Positions 43,569 to 51,870 of a stretch of 64,000 bases of DNA are shown here, piece by piece; the stretch's first letter is position 1, and each line of letters begins with the position of its first letter. The notes beneath the pieces are model-generated. The model was not told the origin of the DNA, ran no database searches, and worked only from the letters and a program-made list of their open reading frames with translations. A program made the translations under genes and the position numbers. This DNA is from Candidatus Woesearchaeota archaeon (GTDB lineage: Archaea > Nanoarchaeota > Nanoarchaeia > Woesearchaeales > JAGVZT01), in assembly GCA_017608295.1 (NCBI GenBank), contig JAFCGF010000002.1:219202-283201 (forward strand), in the 5' to 3' direction.

Positions 43569-45037
43569 TCTGGCACCTCGGATCCATCAGCAGGGGGCTC
43601 TGTAGGAGTGGGATAATCTGGCTCTTGCGCTGCTGGAGTGAGGTCAACATTGGTCTTCAAAATGATATAGCCCACCCTTCCATCATGTGCATAGAGTTTC
43701 TGGAGAGTCTCCTTCCTGATAACAATGTTCCTTCCCTGGCTCCTCGCTCCCGGGCCGGGGTAAGGGTCGTGGATAATGAGCTCTTCATTAGGAGTAATGC
43801 CGACAACCACCATATAATGCCCGCCAGTCACCCCGTTGCAGGTGATGCTATAACAGCTACGCTCATCGTTGTACTGCTGCAGCGGATTCATGATAATTGG
43901 ATGTCCCTCTGCGATATGGCTCCCTATATCGGACAGCGGAAGGTCCATCCCAGAGGCAAGATAGAGGTCCCGTGATGTGAGATAATTGGTAATCTGTGTC
44001 CTGCTTGTACCGTCGCCAGAAGTACCTAATGCATCCCATATGTCGTACACGCTGTGACTCACCCCAGTGGCTGCCTCGACTGCCATAAGCGTGCTTGTCG
44101 GGCCGCAGCCAGAGTAGCATATTGTCCTGGTTCCCACTGTCGAGAAGCCACACTGCGCATACTGAGGCACTTCAAGAACAAGCGCCCCTGGAGGACAGGG
44201 AGCCTCGCAGCAAAGCGGGCTATTAAAGGTACCAAGCTTACATCCAACCTGCTCGAATTCCTGGGGATAATAATCCTTCAGCAGCTGCTTATTCTTATTG
44301 CAGTAATGGCACAGCCCTGAATACTGTCCATATATGTTGGGGTTCCAGTCTCCAATGTCTGCAAGCTTTTCCGAGGCAGCGGACACATTGATGAAGTAAG
44401 AAGATGTCGGGCTGCCGGCGTATTGCAGCTCTCTCATCGCCTCAGCAAACACGTCCTCCTCATTCGGGTCGAAATCGCTCTCAGTGAGTGTCACAATGCT
44501 CCTGTCCTCAAGGTCGATTGTGAGATGGTGCAGAGCCCTACTTATAATTTCCAATTTCTCAGTCTTTGAGCCCTCATTCTCAAGGAAGTGCGCGTAGCCA
44601 GGCTTCCCAAAGGGAAAAGCTCCGGCGTCGAAGTATTCGGTTATGGCTTCATCATAATAGGTCATGAATCCCACTAGATAATCAGGATAGCATTTCTCAT
44701 CAACATTCACCCAAATAGGGGTGCCGTTGCCGCTCACTTGAGGCTCGCATTCTGATTCTGATAGTGTCTCCTCAATATAGCCCCCGCTCAGCGCAAGGAT
44801 GTGGGCGGCGCGCTCTGCAGCGCGGTCTCCTGCGCGCTCCATCTTCTCATTAAGGACCTCGCCATCTTCATAGGCGTTGTACAGCTCGAACTGCCGTCTC
44901 CCTATCTGGTCCATATCACCGGCGATGTCCTCGTGCTTCACCACGAGAACAACAAAGGCTGCCGAGAGGGTGAGGAAGGCAATGATGACAAGCCCCCAGT
45001 TAAAGAACAATACACCTTTCTTCCCACGGCGGGCCAT
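43565..45037 (-). CDS. C39-like papain-fold peptidase with prepilin-like N-terminus
   Basis: A 490-residue protein. RRGKKGVLFFNWGLVIIAFL gives a K-K-G motif and one helix (about 9-33). The C-terminal C39_2-like domain (about 285-465) has the catalytic Cys311 in SGCGPTSTLM, His407 in GGHYMVVVG and Asp424 in HDPYPGPG, so it looks active. C39 enzymes cleave after double-glycine-type leaders or act as surface proteases. A Cys-rich region (CHYCNK, CCEAPC) precedes the peptidase. Tail is Pro/Glu-rich. It could process the pilin-like neighbours. Confidence 0.82.
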   Translation of the reverse strand: MARRGKKGVLFFNWGLVIIAFLTLSAAFVVLVVKHEDIAGDMDQIGRRQFELYNAYEDGEVLNEKMERAGDRAAERAAHILALSGGYIEETLSESECEPQVSGNGTPIWVNVDEKCYPDYLVGFMTYYDEAITEYFDAGAFPFGKPGYAHFLENEGSKTEKLEIISRALHHLTIDLEDRSIVTLTESDFDPNEEDVFAEAMRELQYAGSPTSSYFINVSAASEKLADIGDWNPNIYGQYSGLCHYCNKNKQLLKDYYPQEFEQVGCKLGTFNSPLCCEAPCPPGALVLEVPQYAQCGFSTVGTRTICYSGCGPTSTLMAVEAATGVSHSVYDIWDALGTSGDGTSRTQITNYLTSRDLYLASGMDLPLSDIGSHIAEGHPIIMNPLQQYNDERSCYSITCNGVTGGHYMVVVGITPNEELIIHDPYPGPGARSQGRNIVIRKETLQKLYAHDGRVGYIILKTNVDLTPAAQEPDYPTPTEPPADGSEVPE

Positions 45038-45669
45038 CAGATATCATCCCCCTGCAGGCCAAGCATTCCTGTATGCACAAGAAGTGAGACCTCGACCACC
45101 TGAGAACTCGCTGTGGAATCATACACCAAGGGAAGAGACACTGTCACCTTCACTCCTTCATAGTATTCAGCCGATTCACGCCCGTGGATGAGGCCCCATA
45201 GGACCCCCATATCCTGCATCCTGCCTATGCGCATAGTCTCGGTTCCTGCCCGATAATCTATATTGAGCTCCCAGGAATTCTCGGCAGAGCCCTCATAATC
45301 CTCCTCCAGATAATCAAAAAGTGCCTGCTCGAGATATCCTTCGACACCCTTGGTGACCTCAACCTCAAGAAGGCTCTCGAAGTCCTCTGAGGGAAGCTCG
45401 TGCAGCACAATCAATTCGGTAATGTCAAGCAACCTGCCATCAGAAACCAGCACAGGTGTCCTCAGGATAGAATGTAACATTACCCGGGCTTCGATTCCTT
45501 TGTCCAGTTCAGAGGAGATACTGGCCTCCTGTGTCTCTGTGCAGCCCCTGTGGAGGGAGAAGAGTGTGATAAACACGAGTAGGACAAAGATATAGAAGAA
45601 GATTGAATAGATATCTACCATCCAGGACGCTAAGCCGCCTTTCTTTCCACGTATCTTTTTCACGCGCAT
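45037..45669 (-). CDS. Prepilin-like surface protein
   Basis: A 210-residue protein with KKIRGKKGGLASWMVDIYSI leading into one long helix (about 20-42). The outer domain is mixed alpha-beta with no Cys after the helix end. The stop overlaps the C39 gene start by one base (TGATG). Family not recognised; the N-terminus and operon suggest a pilin-like minor subunit. Confidence 0.68.
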   Translation of the reverse strand: MRVKKIRGKKGGLASWMVDIYSIFFYIFVLLVFITLFSLHRGCTETQEASISSELDKGIEARVMLHSILRTPVLVSDGRLLDITELIVLHELPSEDFESLLEVEVTKGVEGYLEQALFDYLEEDYEGSAENSWELNIDYRAGTETMRIGRMQDMGVLWGLIHGRESAEYYEGVKVTVSLPLVYDSTASSQVVEVSLLVHTGMLGLQGDDI

Positions 45670-45672
45670 TGT

Positions 45673-46200
45673 TCACCTGTTCGGCACTATGGCTACGATA
45701 TCTAATATGGCTGGCTCAAGTACCCCTGCATCTTCATAAACTATGTACCTGCGCACCCGCCTCATATAGGCCCCTCCTGCCCCTGGCTTACCCAGGCGAG
45801 GAACCCAGGCATCCCTTCCCTGGGCATTGTACACTGCCTCTGCAATGATACCTTCAGGGTCATCCACAGGCCTAAGGGTCATGGTCATGGAAAGATAGTC
45901 GTTCCACTCCCCATAGCGCATGCACATATCCATATTGAATGAGGAAAATAAGTCCATATCAATGACGCCGGGCATTCTCTTGTCCAGCACAACATCATAG
46001 TATGCGAGGCATGAATACACCATCCTATTGGCCTGCACCTCTATCTCTGCGTCTCCAACATCTATAGAATATGATATGTACTGTCTGATGAGCAGCACTA
46101 TAGTCAAAGCCACAAAGATGAAGAACATGAGCCTAGGGATATAGAACAGCGTATCCATGGCAAGGCTGCCTTTCCGCCGCCGCCTCTTCCTCCCCTTCAT
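45673..46200 (-). CDS. Prepilin-like surface protein
   Basis: A 175-residue protein. GRKRRRRKGSLAMDTLFYIP has a long basic stretch, K-G and one helix (about 17-42). The outer part carries three Cys and SMTMTLRPVDDPEGI. The ATG at 46200 sits one base after the upstream stop and is favoured over a GTG at 46215. No family recognised. Confidence 0.66.
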   Translation of the reverse strand: MKGRKRRRRKGSLAMDTLFYIPRLMFFIFVALTIVLLIRQYISYSIDVGDAEIEVQANRMVYSCLAYYDVVLDKRMPGVIDMDLFSSFNMDMCMRYGEWNDYLSMTMTLRPVDDPEGIIAEAVYNAQGRDAWVPRLGKPGAGGAYMRRVRRYIVYEDAGVLEPAILDIVAIVPNR

Positions 46201-46201
46201 T

Positions 46202-46615
46202 CTAAGATGTGACACTATTTTTCACCAGTACTTGGTTTCTCGCCCCGATGAGGACAAGCTCCTCAGGATTATAGGCCTCCTCAAACAGCGATACAGGGTC
46301 TGAATCTGCAAACCAATATTGTTTGGGAATCACGTCTGATTCAGTACGGACTTTCACATGATTATCTTCGAAGGCAACGATGTATCGCGAAATATCCCGC
46401 TCATACACATAATTGAGTTGTCCCGGCGAGGCATAGGCTGTGTCGACAAGCAATGCGATATCTCTTGCGAGATAGTTCTTCTCGAGCAGAGTACTGTTCG
46501 CTATCTGCGCCACAAACATGGTGAAGCCGACAGCGATGATGACAAGCAGGATGAGGTCTATCAGGGTGAAGTAGCTCTTCTGCGTACCCCCTCGCTTATT
46601 ACCCCACAACTTCAC
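46202..46615 (-). CDS. Prepilin-like surface protein
   Basis: A 137-residue protein. LWGNKRGGTQKSYFTLIDLI has K-R-G-G followed by one helix (about 19-41). The short outer domain is beta-rich (DISRYIVAFEDNHVKVRTES). The start is GTG, overlapping the TGA of the 17-residue upstream frame. It is the first sizeable gene of the leftward operon. Confidence 0.68.
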   Translation of the reverse strand: MKLWGNKRGGTQKSYFTLIDLILLVIIAVGFTMFVAQIANSTLLEKNYLARDIALLVDTAYASPGQLNYVYERDISRYIVAFEDNHVKVRTESDVIPKQYWFADSDPVSLFEEAYNPEELVLIGARNQVLVKNSVTS

Positions 46616-46665
46616 TCAACACACCACGCCAATAACGCTTCCAATAATGCTTCAGAGAGCTTCAT
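46612..46665 (-). CDS. Putative leaderless 17-residue leader peptide
   Basis: The short frame MKLSEALLEALLAWCVE begins about 5 nt after the expected transcription start from the TATA box at 46693-46701, and its TGA overlaps the GTG start of the next gene (GTGA). The peptide is an amphipathic Leu/Ala helix. It may exist mainly to bring ribosomes to the leaderless transcript, or be an independent micropeptide. Very short, so uncertain. Confidence 0.4.
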   Translation of the reverse strand: MKLSEALLEALLAWCVE

Positions 46666-46692
46666 CTCTCTTGTTCAGCCATAGAATCCAAG

Positions 46693-46701
46693 CTTTATAT
46701 G
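46693..46701 (-). promoter_or_regulatory. TATA box for leftward pilin-like operon
   Basis: The minus strand reads CATATAAAG, centred about 32 nt from the micro-frame ATG at 46665. It is the only clear TATA box before the leftward operon. Confidence 0.5.
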
Positions 46702-46766
46702 CTTTGCGATTCAGTGGGAGAATGTGAAAATGAGGTGGGCTCACCCCTCTGTAGAGGGAGCAAAGA

Positions 46767-46776
46767 TTTTTATAAC
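46767..46776 (+). promoter_or_regulatory. TATA box for RPA gene
   Basis: TTTTTATAAC is centred about 26 nt before the ATG at 46798, predicting a leaderless RPA transcript. Confidence 0.6.
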
Positions 46777-46797
46777 TCAAACGGGATTCTGCACCGC

Positions 46798-47946
46798 ATG
46801 GCTGGAATCCAAATTCCCTACGAACGTATTCTTGAAACGATACAACAGAAGACGAACCTCTCCGCACAGGAGATTGAGTCAAAGATTAACGCAAAGCTGA
46901 AGCAGCTCTCCGGACTCATCAGCAAGCAAGGCGCAGCACACATTGTTGCGAACGAGCTTGGGGTGAAGCTTATTGAGCAGGTGAGCGGAAAGCTCAAGGT
47001 CAACAATATCATGGGTGGGATGCGTGATGTTGAGACAGAAGGCAGAGTCGTGCGAGTATTTGAGGTAAGGGAATTCAAGACTGAGCGCGCCTCGGGAAGG
47101 GTCGGCTCGTTCATCGTTGGAGATGAGAGCGGGACCATCCGCGTCGTGCTGTGGAACGACCAAACAGAGAAGCTGAGCCAGCTCCAGGAGAACGGCACAG
47201 TCCGGATTGTAGGTGCATACACGCGCGCAAGCAAGGATCAGAATGGTAAAGACCGCATCGAGATTCACCTGAATGACCGAAGCAAGCTCATCCTCAATCC
47301 TCCGGGAGTGAGTGTCGCTGAAGTCAAGCAGAAGGAATTCACCAGGAAAAAAATACGGGACATCGTCCCCGAAGACAACCAGGTAGAGGTTCTCGGGACA
47401 ATTTACCAGGTCTTTGACCCGAGATTCTTCGAGGTCTGCCCTGAGTGCAACAGGAGAGTGAGAGCGCAGAACGATGTCTACAACTGCGAGACCCACGGAC
47501 AAGTCACACCAACGTACTCTTTTGTGCTGAATCTTTTCCTTGATGACGGCACTTCCACTATACGGCTTGTGTGCTTCCGCGAACAGGCACTCAGGCTACT
47601 GGAGAAGGAGAAAGATGAATTCCTCACTTACCGAACCAGCCCTGAGACATTCGAGAATGTCAAGACAGAGCTGCTCGGGCAGATAATCAAGGTTGTGGGC
47701 AGAGTCACGAAGAATGATATGTTCGACAGGCTCGAGCTCATCGCCCAGCTTGTCTATCCCAATCCAAATCCTGAGGAAGAGCTTGCAAGGATGGAGCAAG
47801 CGAACGGAGAGGCACCTGCACAGGAAACTGCTGCTACCACTCCCACTGAGCCGGCAGCGCAACCTGAACCCGAAACCTCGCCACAGGAGCCTGAGACTGT
47901 TCAGGAAGAACCCAAGGATGAGCCTATAAACCCTGACGCACTCTGA
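46798..47946 (+). CDS. rpa: Replication factor A (single-strand DNA-binding protein)
   Basis: A 382-residue archaeal RPA with several OB folds. The first is near residues 75-165 (VEGRVVRVFEVREF is its first strand, then GTIRVVLWND). The later OB fold (about 195-310) contains a zinc finger CPECNRRVRAQNDVYNCETH (C-x2-C ... C-x2-H). It protects single-stranded DNA in replication and repair. The C-terminal 55 residues are Pro/Glu-rich and unstructured, like protein-interaction tails. The ATG at 46798 is supported by the TATA spacing. RadA and RadB genes are nearby. Confidence 0.9.
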   Translation: MAGIQIPYERILETIQQKTNLSAQEIESKINAKLKQLSGLISKQGAAHIVANELGVKLIEQVSGKLKVNNIMGGMRDVETEGRVVRVFEVREFKTERASGRVGSFIVGDESGTIRVVLWNDQTEKLSQLQENGTVRIVGAYTRASKDQNGKDRIEIHLNDRSKLILNPPGVSVAEVKQKEFTRKKIRDIVPEDNQVEVLGTIYQVFDPRFFEVCPECNRRVRAQNDVYNCETHGQVTPTYSFVLNLFLDDGTSTIRLVCFREQALRLLEKEKDEFLTYRTSPETFENVKTELLGQIIKVVGRVTKNDMFDRLELIAQLVYPNPNPEEELARMEQANGEAPAQETAATTPTEPAAQPEPETSPQEPETVQEEPKDEPINPDAL

Positions 47947-47947
47947 G

Positions 47948-48391
47948 ATGCTCTACTACACTCATTTGCTTTTCACTGGCCTGTTATGCAGCCTCTTATG
48001 GGAGTCTCTTCCTGAGAAAAGCTGGCTCTTTGTCGGAATCGCGCTCTTCTCGACACTGCTCCCTGATATTGACAAGAAGAACAGCATTCTCGGCAGAGTG
48101 GTGCCCTTAGTGGGCCGGGTCACAAAACACCGCAGCGCCTTTCATACACCTCTTGCAGCAGCCATAGGATGGGCAGGACTCAGGCTTGTTGGAGGGCCCA
48201 TCATCGCCATGGCATTCCTCACTGGCTATCTCTCCCATCTTGGACTGGATGCCATATCAAAAGAAGGTATCATCATCTTCTACCCACTAAGCAAGAAGCA
48301 CTTCCGCGGCCCAGTCAGTGTGGGAAGGAGCAGTGAGTACGTGCTCGCATTCCTCATAGGGCTCATTCTTATTGTGACACTGCTGCTCTAA
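47948..48391 (+). CDS. YdjM/DUF457-family membrane-bound metal-dependent hydrolase
   Basis: A 147-residue protein with three to four helices. H6 in YYTHLLFTG, the acidic run LLPDIDKK, HRSAFHTPLA and GYLSHLGLDA are the metal-binding residues of the family. Bacterial YdjM is LexA-regulated and its reaction is not known. It begins one base after the RPA stop, so the two are probably cotranscribed, hinting at a DNA-stress link. Confidence 0.82.
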   Translation: MLYYTHLLFTGLLCSLLWESLPEKSWLFVGIALFSTLLPDIDKKNSILGRVVPLVGRVTKHRSAFHTPLAAAIGWAGLRLVGGPIIAMAFLTGYLSHLGLDAISKEGIIIFYPLSKKHFRGPVSVGRSSEYVLAFLIGLILIVTLLL

Positions 48392-48509
48392 GCACAGGAC
48401 ACTGGACAGGCTGGCATAAGCCTTTAAAAGCCGAGAAATAACTCTATTGTTACGCCCACACCTCATCTAGGGGTGTGTTGAAATAAAAACCGAAAGGAAG
48501 GCGAGAAAT

Positions 48510-48812
48510 ATGGAAAACCAACAGACATACCAAAAAACATACCAACAACAGACAACGCAAACAAATAAGCCTGACGCGAAGTTCACTGCAGGCGCGGTTT
48601 CTGCCACCATATGGAACAACACAGGCAGTTCCAAGGATGGCCAGCCAACGAACTACTTTACAGTGAGCCTCCAGCGGAATTACAAGGACAGGGATGGGAA
48701 CTGGAAAAATTCCTCATCGCTGCGCCTCAATGACCTCCCAAAAGCAAGACTTGTTCTCTCAAAGGCATATGAGTTCCTCGTACTCAAAGATAGCAAGGAG
48801 TGCAGCCAGTAG
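48510..48812 (+). CDS. Conserved hypothetical protein
   Basis: A 100-residue protein. A Gln/Thr-rich N-terminal 23 residues precede a compact beta-rich domain: FTAGAVSATIWNN, TNYFTVSLQRNYKDRDGNW and LRLNDLPKARLVLSKAYEFL. Similar small proteins occur in archaeal genomes; the strand-strand-helix layout recalls small nucleic-acid binding proteins, but no function is assigned. CCTTTAAAAG near 48429-48438 may be its TATA box, leaving a leader of about 50 nt. It sits between the RPA unit and radA. Confidence 0.7.
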   Translation: MENQQTYQKTYQQQTTQTNKPDAKFTAGAVSATIWNNTGSSKDGQPTNYFTVSLQRNYKDRDGNWKNSSSLRLNDLPKARLVLSKAYEFLVLKDSKECSQ

Positions 48813-48889
48813 TCGGCTCGGAGAACTTCCGAAACGAGAGAGATAATGTTTATTAACAGACGAGAAATTAAGCAAGGATGTGATTGGCA

Positions 48890-49879
48890 ATGATACAAAA
48901 GACAAATTCACCAAAAGAGAAAGCAATTGAAGAGCCTGAAAAGGCGAAGATAGAGAAAGTCATCGACCTCCCGGGCATCGGCGAGAGCACAGCAGACAAA
49001 CTCATGGAAGCAGGCTACCGCACCGTGATGGGTGTTGCTGTCGCGACTCCTTCAGAGTTGAGCGACATCGGCGGGCTCGGAGAAACTGCTGCGCGCAGGG
49101 CAATCAACGCTGCACGTTCTGCCTTGAACATGGGCTTTGAATCAGGGGATGTCCTCCTCAAGAAAAGGGAGTTGATCAAGAAGATATCCACTGGCTCGGA
49201 GAACTTCGATGCCCTTGTCGGCGGCGGCTTTGAGTCAGGGGCGATTGTGGAATGCTTCGGGCAGTATGCCTCTGGAAAGACACAGATAGCCCACATACTC
49301 GCAATCGAGAATTACAAGCAAAACCCTGACAGCTTCACTGTGTTTATAGACACTGAAAACACTTTCAGGCCAGAGCGCATCGTCCAGCTAGCGAAGGGAG
49401 CGGGCCTCAAGCCAGAAGATGTGCTGAAACATGTCAAGGTCGCAAGGGCGTTCAATTCTGACCACCAGATGCTTCTTGCCGAAAAAGTGAGTGAGCTCAT
49501 CGAAACGCAAAAACTTAATGTCGGCGTTGTTATTGTCGATTCTCTCACTGGACACTTCAGGGCAGAATTCATTGGCCGTGGTTCGCTTGCCGAGAGGCAG
49601 CAGAAGCTGAACAGGCACATGCACACCTTACTACAGATTTCCAGTTCCCACAATATCTGTGTGTATGTTACCAATCAGGTGATGTCTAAGCCAGATACAT
49701 TCTTCGGCGACCCGACACAGGCCATCGGCGGCCACATCGTGGCGCATGCTTCCACATTCAGAATCTATCTCAGACGCGGGAAGAAGGGCTCACGAGTCGC
49801 GAAGCTCGTAGACAGCCCGAACATGCCTGAGGCAGAGGCGATATTCTACGTCACTGGAGATGGATTGAAAGACGTGTAA
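48890..49879 (+). CDS. radA: DNA repair and recombination protein RadA
   Basis: A 329-residue archaeal RecA-family recombinase that pairs homologous DNA. The N-terminal helix-hairpin-helix domain (about 30-90) has LPGIGESTADKLMEAG and IGGLGETAARRAI. The ATPase core has Walker A FGQYASGKTQ and Walker B VGVVIVDSLTG, and IGGHIVAHASTFRIYLRRGK is near loop L2. The ATG at 48890 is preferred over an upstream TTG. ATGTTTATTAAC about 40 nt upstream is the likely TATA box. Confidence 0.95.
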   Translation: MIQKTNSPKEKAIEEPEKAKIEKVIDLPGIGESTADKLMEAGYRTVMGVAVATPSELSDIGGLGETAARRAINAARSALNMGFESGDVLLKKRELIKKISTGSENFDALVGGGFESGAIVECFGQYASGKTQIAHILAIENYKQNPDSFTVFIDTENTFRPERIVQLAKGAGLKPEDVLKHVKVARAFNSDHQMLLAEKVSELIETQKLNVGVVIVDSLTGHFRAEFIGRGSLAERQQKLNRHMHTLLQISSSHNICVYVTNQVMSKPDTFFGDPTQAIGGHIVAHASTFRIYLRRGKKGSRVAKLVDSPNMPEAEAIFYVTGDGLKDV

Positions 49880-49880
49880 G

Positions 49881-49890
49881 GCTTATAAAT
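49881..49890 (+). promoter_or_regulatory. TATA box for thpR
   Basis: GCTTATAAAT begins one base after the radA stop and is centred about 27 nt before the ATG at 49913, predicting a leaderless transcript. Confidence 0.55.
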
Positions 49891-49912
49891 AACGAATTTC
49901 CTTCACTTGGGC

Positions 49913-50458
49913 ATGAGAGCGTTCCTAGCTGTAGAGCCCACAGGTAATGCGCATGATGAGCTAGTGAGGCTTCTCAAGGCACTTCAGGGGCAGAAAGAAT
50001 GGCTTCGGCCTGTGAAACCAGAACAGCTGCACCTTACCCTAAGGTTCTTCGCTGAGCTTCCCAAAGCAAAAAATGAAGCTATACGCGCTGCGCTCACTGA
50101 AGCAAACCTTACGGGCTTCACCACGTCCCTCAGTGAGATAGGCTGCTTTCCAAACTGGAAACGCCCAAGAGTGGTGTGGGCAGGGTGCTCAGAGCAGGGA
50201 TGGCAGCAGCTACACCGCAGGATTGACGAGACGCTCGCATCGCTTGGCTTAGGGGATGACCGCAGGTTCCATCCCCATATCACACTCGGAAGGGTGAAAC
50301 GGCCTGCAACTCTTGAATCGCTGGGCGCTGTGCAGTCCATTCCAGTGTCCAGGGTGGAATTTCCCGTCGATAAGCTCCTTCTCAAGAAAAGTATTCTTAC
50401 CTCACAAGGGCCGACATATTCAACAGTGTGGAGTATTCCCTTGGCGCAAGATATTTAA
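49913..50458 (+). CDS. thpR: RNA 2',3'-cyclic phosphodiesterase
   Basis: A 181-residue member of the 2H phosphoesterase family. Two HxTx motifs are present: HLTL in EQLHLTLRFF (about residue 41) and HITL in FHPHITLGRVK (about residue 124). Length and MRAFLAVEP start match ThpR/LigT, which opens 2',3'-cyclic phosphates at RNA ends. The ATG at 49913 agrees with the TATA spacing. Confidence 0.92.
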   Translation: MRAFLAVEPTGNAHDELVRLLKALQGQKEWLRPVKPEQLHLTLRFFAELPKAKNEAIRAALTEANLTGFTTSLSEIGCFPNWKRPRVVWAGCSEQGWQQLHRRIDETLASLGLGDDRRFHPHITLGRVKRPATLESLGAVQSIPVSRVEFPVDKLLLKKSILTSQGPTYSTVWSIPLAQDI

Positions 50459-50494
50459 AAGCAATAACACTCCTCGCCCTAAGTTGGTGAAACA

Positions 50495-51097
50495 GTGTCG
50501 ACAAAACAAACGTTTTTGATACCGACGGAACAGTACCTCAAGTCAGGTATACACATAGGTACAAAGTTCCGCACAGAGTACATGGCCAAGTTCATCTATA
50601 AGACTAGGCCTGACGGGCTTTCAGTCCTTAATCTCCAGCAGACAGACGAGCGCCTTGGGCTTGCTGCAAATATGCTCGCGAAGTATGAGCCAGAGGATAT
50701 CCTTGTCGTGTGCAGGCGTGAGAACGGCTGGAAACCGGCGAAGCTCTTCTCGAAGTTCACGGGTGCAAGAGTATACGCAGGCCGTTATCCTCCCGGAATC
50801 ATCACCAACCCCGGTCTCGAGGACTTCATCGACGTGAAGATTGTGGTCGTGACTGACAGCTGGGTCGACAGGAATGCTGTCAACGACGCTCTCAAGGCAG
50901 GTATCCCAATCGTCGCCCTGTGCGACACGAACAACCAGTCGAATAACATCGACCTTGTCGTACCATGTAATAACAAGGGTAAGAAGAGCCTCGGGCTGAT
51001 TTTCTGGATACTCGCGAATGAGTATCTGCGGCGCAAGGGGAAGCTCGGAAAGGAAGAAACTATCGAGATGGCCCCTGAAGACTTCACACAGCTGTGA
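50495..51097 (+). CDS. rps2: Ribosomal protein uS2
   Basis: A 200-residue small-subunit protein. SGIHIGTKFRTEYMAKFIYK, RPDGLSVLNLQQTDERL, GRYPPGIITNP and FWILANEYLRR are typical archaeal uS2 segments. The start is GTG with GGTGA four bases upstream. It overlaps the convergent radB gene by 14 nt. In many archaea rps2 follows rps9 and rpoN/rpoK; here it lies 7 kb before that operon. Confidence 0.95.
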   Translation: MSTKQTFLIPTEQYLKSGIHIGTKFRTEYMAKFIYKTRPDGLSVLNLQQTDERLGLAANMLAKYEPEDILVVCRRENGWKPAKLFSKFTGARVYAGRYPPGIITNPGLEDFIDVKIVVVTDSWVDRNAVNDALKAGIPIVALCDTNNQSNNIDLVVPCNNKGKKSLGLIFWILANEYLRRKGKLGKEETIEMAPEDFTQL

Positions 51098-51788
51098 AGC
51101 GCTCCCTCGGCTGGATCCCCTTATCAGTTATCTCAAAAGCTGTACCTATAGTATTCGGCTCGCGCTCAGGATGCTTTTTTAAGATAGCCCTGCGCAGATG
51201 CTCGTTCTTAGTGAGCTCAATGAGGCATTTACTCCGCTGAACCATCATCTTTCCGCCGACAGCCACGATTTCTCCACCATCAGGATTCTGATAGATTTGA
51301 TTTGTTAGAAGTATTGCAAGAGGATGTTCCTTGGAGATTGCGCGAAGGATATCAAGCTGCCTACCCATGGTGTTGTTTACACCTTTCGGATTTCTGCGCA
51401 GGATGCGACGGTAATGCGCTCCGACAGTATCAATAGCTATAAGGCCAATGTCAGTGCTCTCAACTATCTTTTCAGTAAGCTGAATGTTTGCTCCCTGCTC
51501 CATCAGATCTTTCGGGGCGAAGAGGAATATGTTGGACATCACGTCTTCTATGAGTATATCCTTGAATTCAGGCATATAGCCCGAGAGCTGGGCGAGCCGC
51601 TCTGCTGAAAAACCTCCTTCTGTGTCAATATAAACTACTTTCTTCCCTGCTGAGATTGCCTGCAGTGATGCGAGAAGGCAGCAGGTCGTCTTTCCTGATG
51701 CTGCAGGACCGTACATCAAAGTCAGGGTCTTCTCAGGATACGTGCCTCCTAGAAGCCTGTCCAACACTGAAGAGCCGGTCTGAAGCAT
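51084..51788 (-). CDS. radB: DNA repair and recombination protein RadB
   Basis: A 234-residue RadA paralog without the helix-hairpin-helix domain, the usual RadB size. Walker A is YGPAASGKTTC and Walker B IGLIAIDTVGAHYR. GGKMMVQRSKCLIELTKNE and LTNQIYQNPDGG fit the DNA-binding loops. RadB assists or regulates RadA in archaea. Having radA, radB and rpa within 5 kb groups the recombination genes. Confidence 0.92.
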   Translation of the reverse strand: MLQTGSSVLDRLLGGTYPEKTLTLMYGPAASGKTTCCLLASLQAISAGKKVVYIDTEGGFSAERLAQLSGYMPEFKDILIEDVMSNIFLFAPKDLMEQGANIQLTEKIVESTDIGLIAIDTVGAHYRRILRRNPKGVNNTMGRQLDILRAISKEHPLAILLTNQIYQNPDGGEIVAVGGKMMVQRSKCLIELTKNEHLRRAILKKHPEREPNTIGTAFEITDKGIQPRERFTAV

Positions 51789-51841
51789 GCTTCTTCAGAT
51801 AAGGCGCTAGCTTATAACTCTTTCTCGCTGGGAAGGAAATC

Positions 51842-51850
51842 CTTTTAAAG
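51842..51850 (+). promoter_or_regulatory. TATA box for RNase P RNA
   Basis: CTTTTAAAG is centred about 26 nt before the 5' arm of the RNA, matching a transcript beginning near 51872. Confidence 0.55.
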
Positions 51851-51870
51851 TAGCCGGAACTCCTTCGGTA

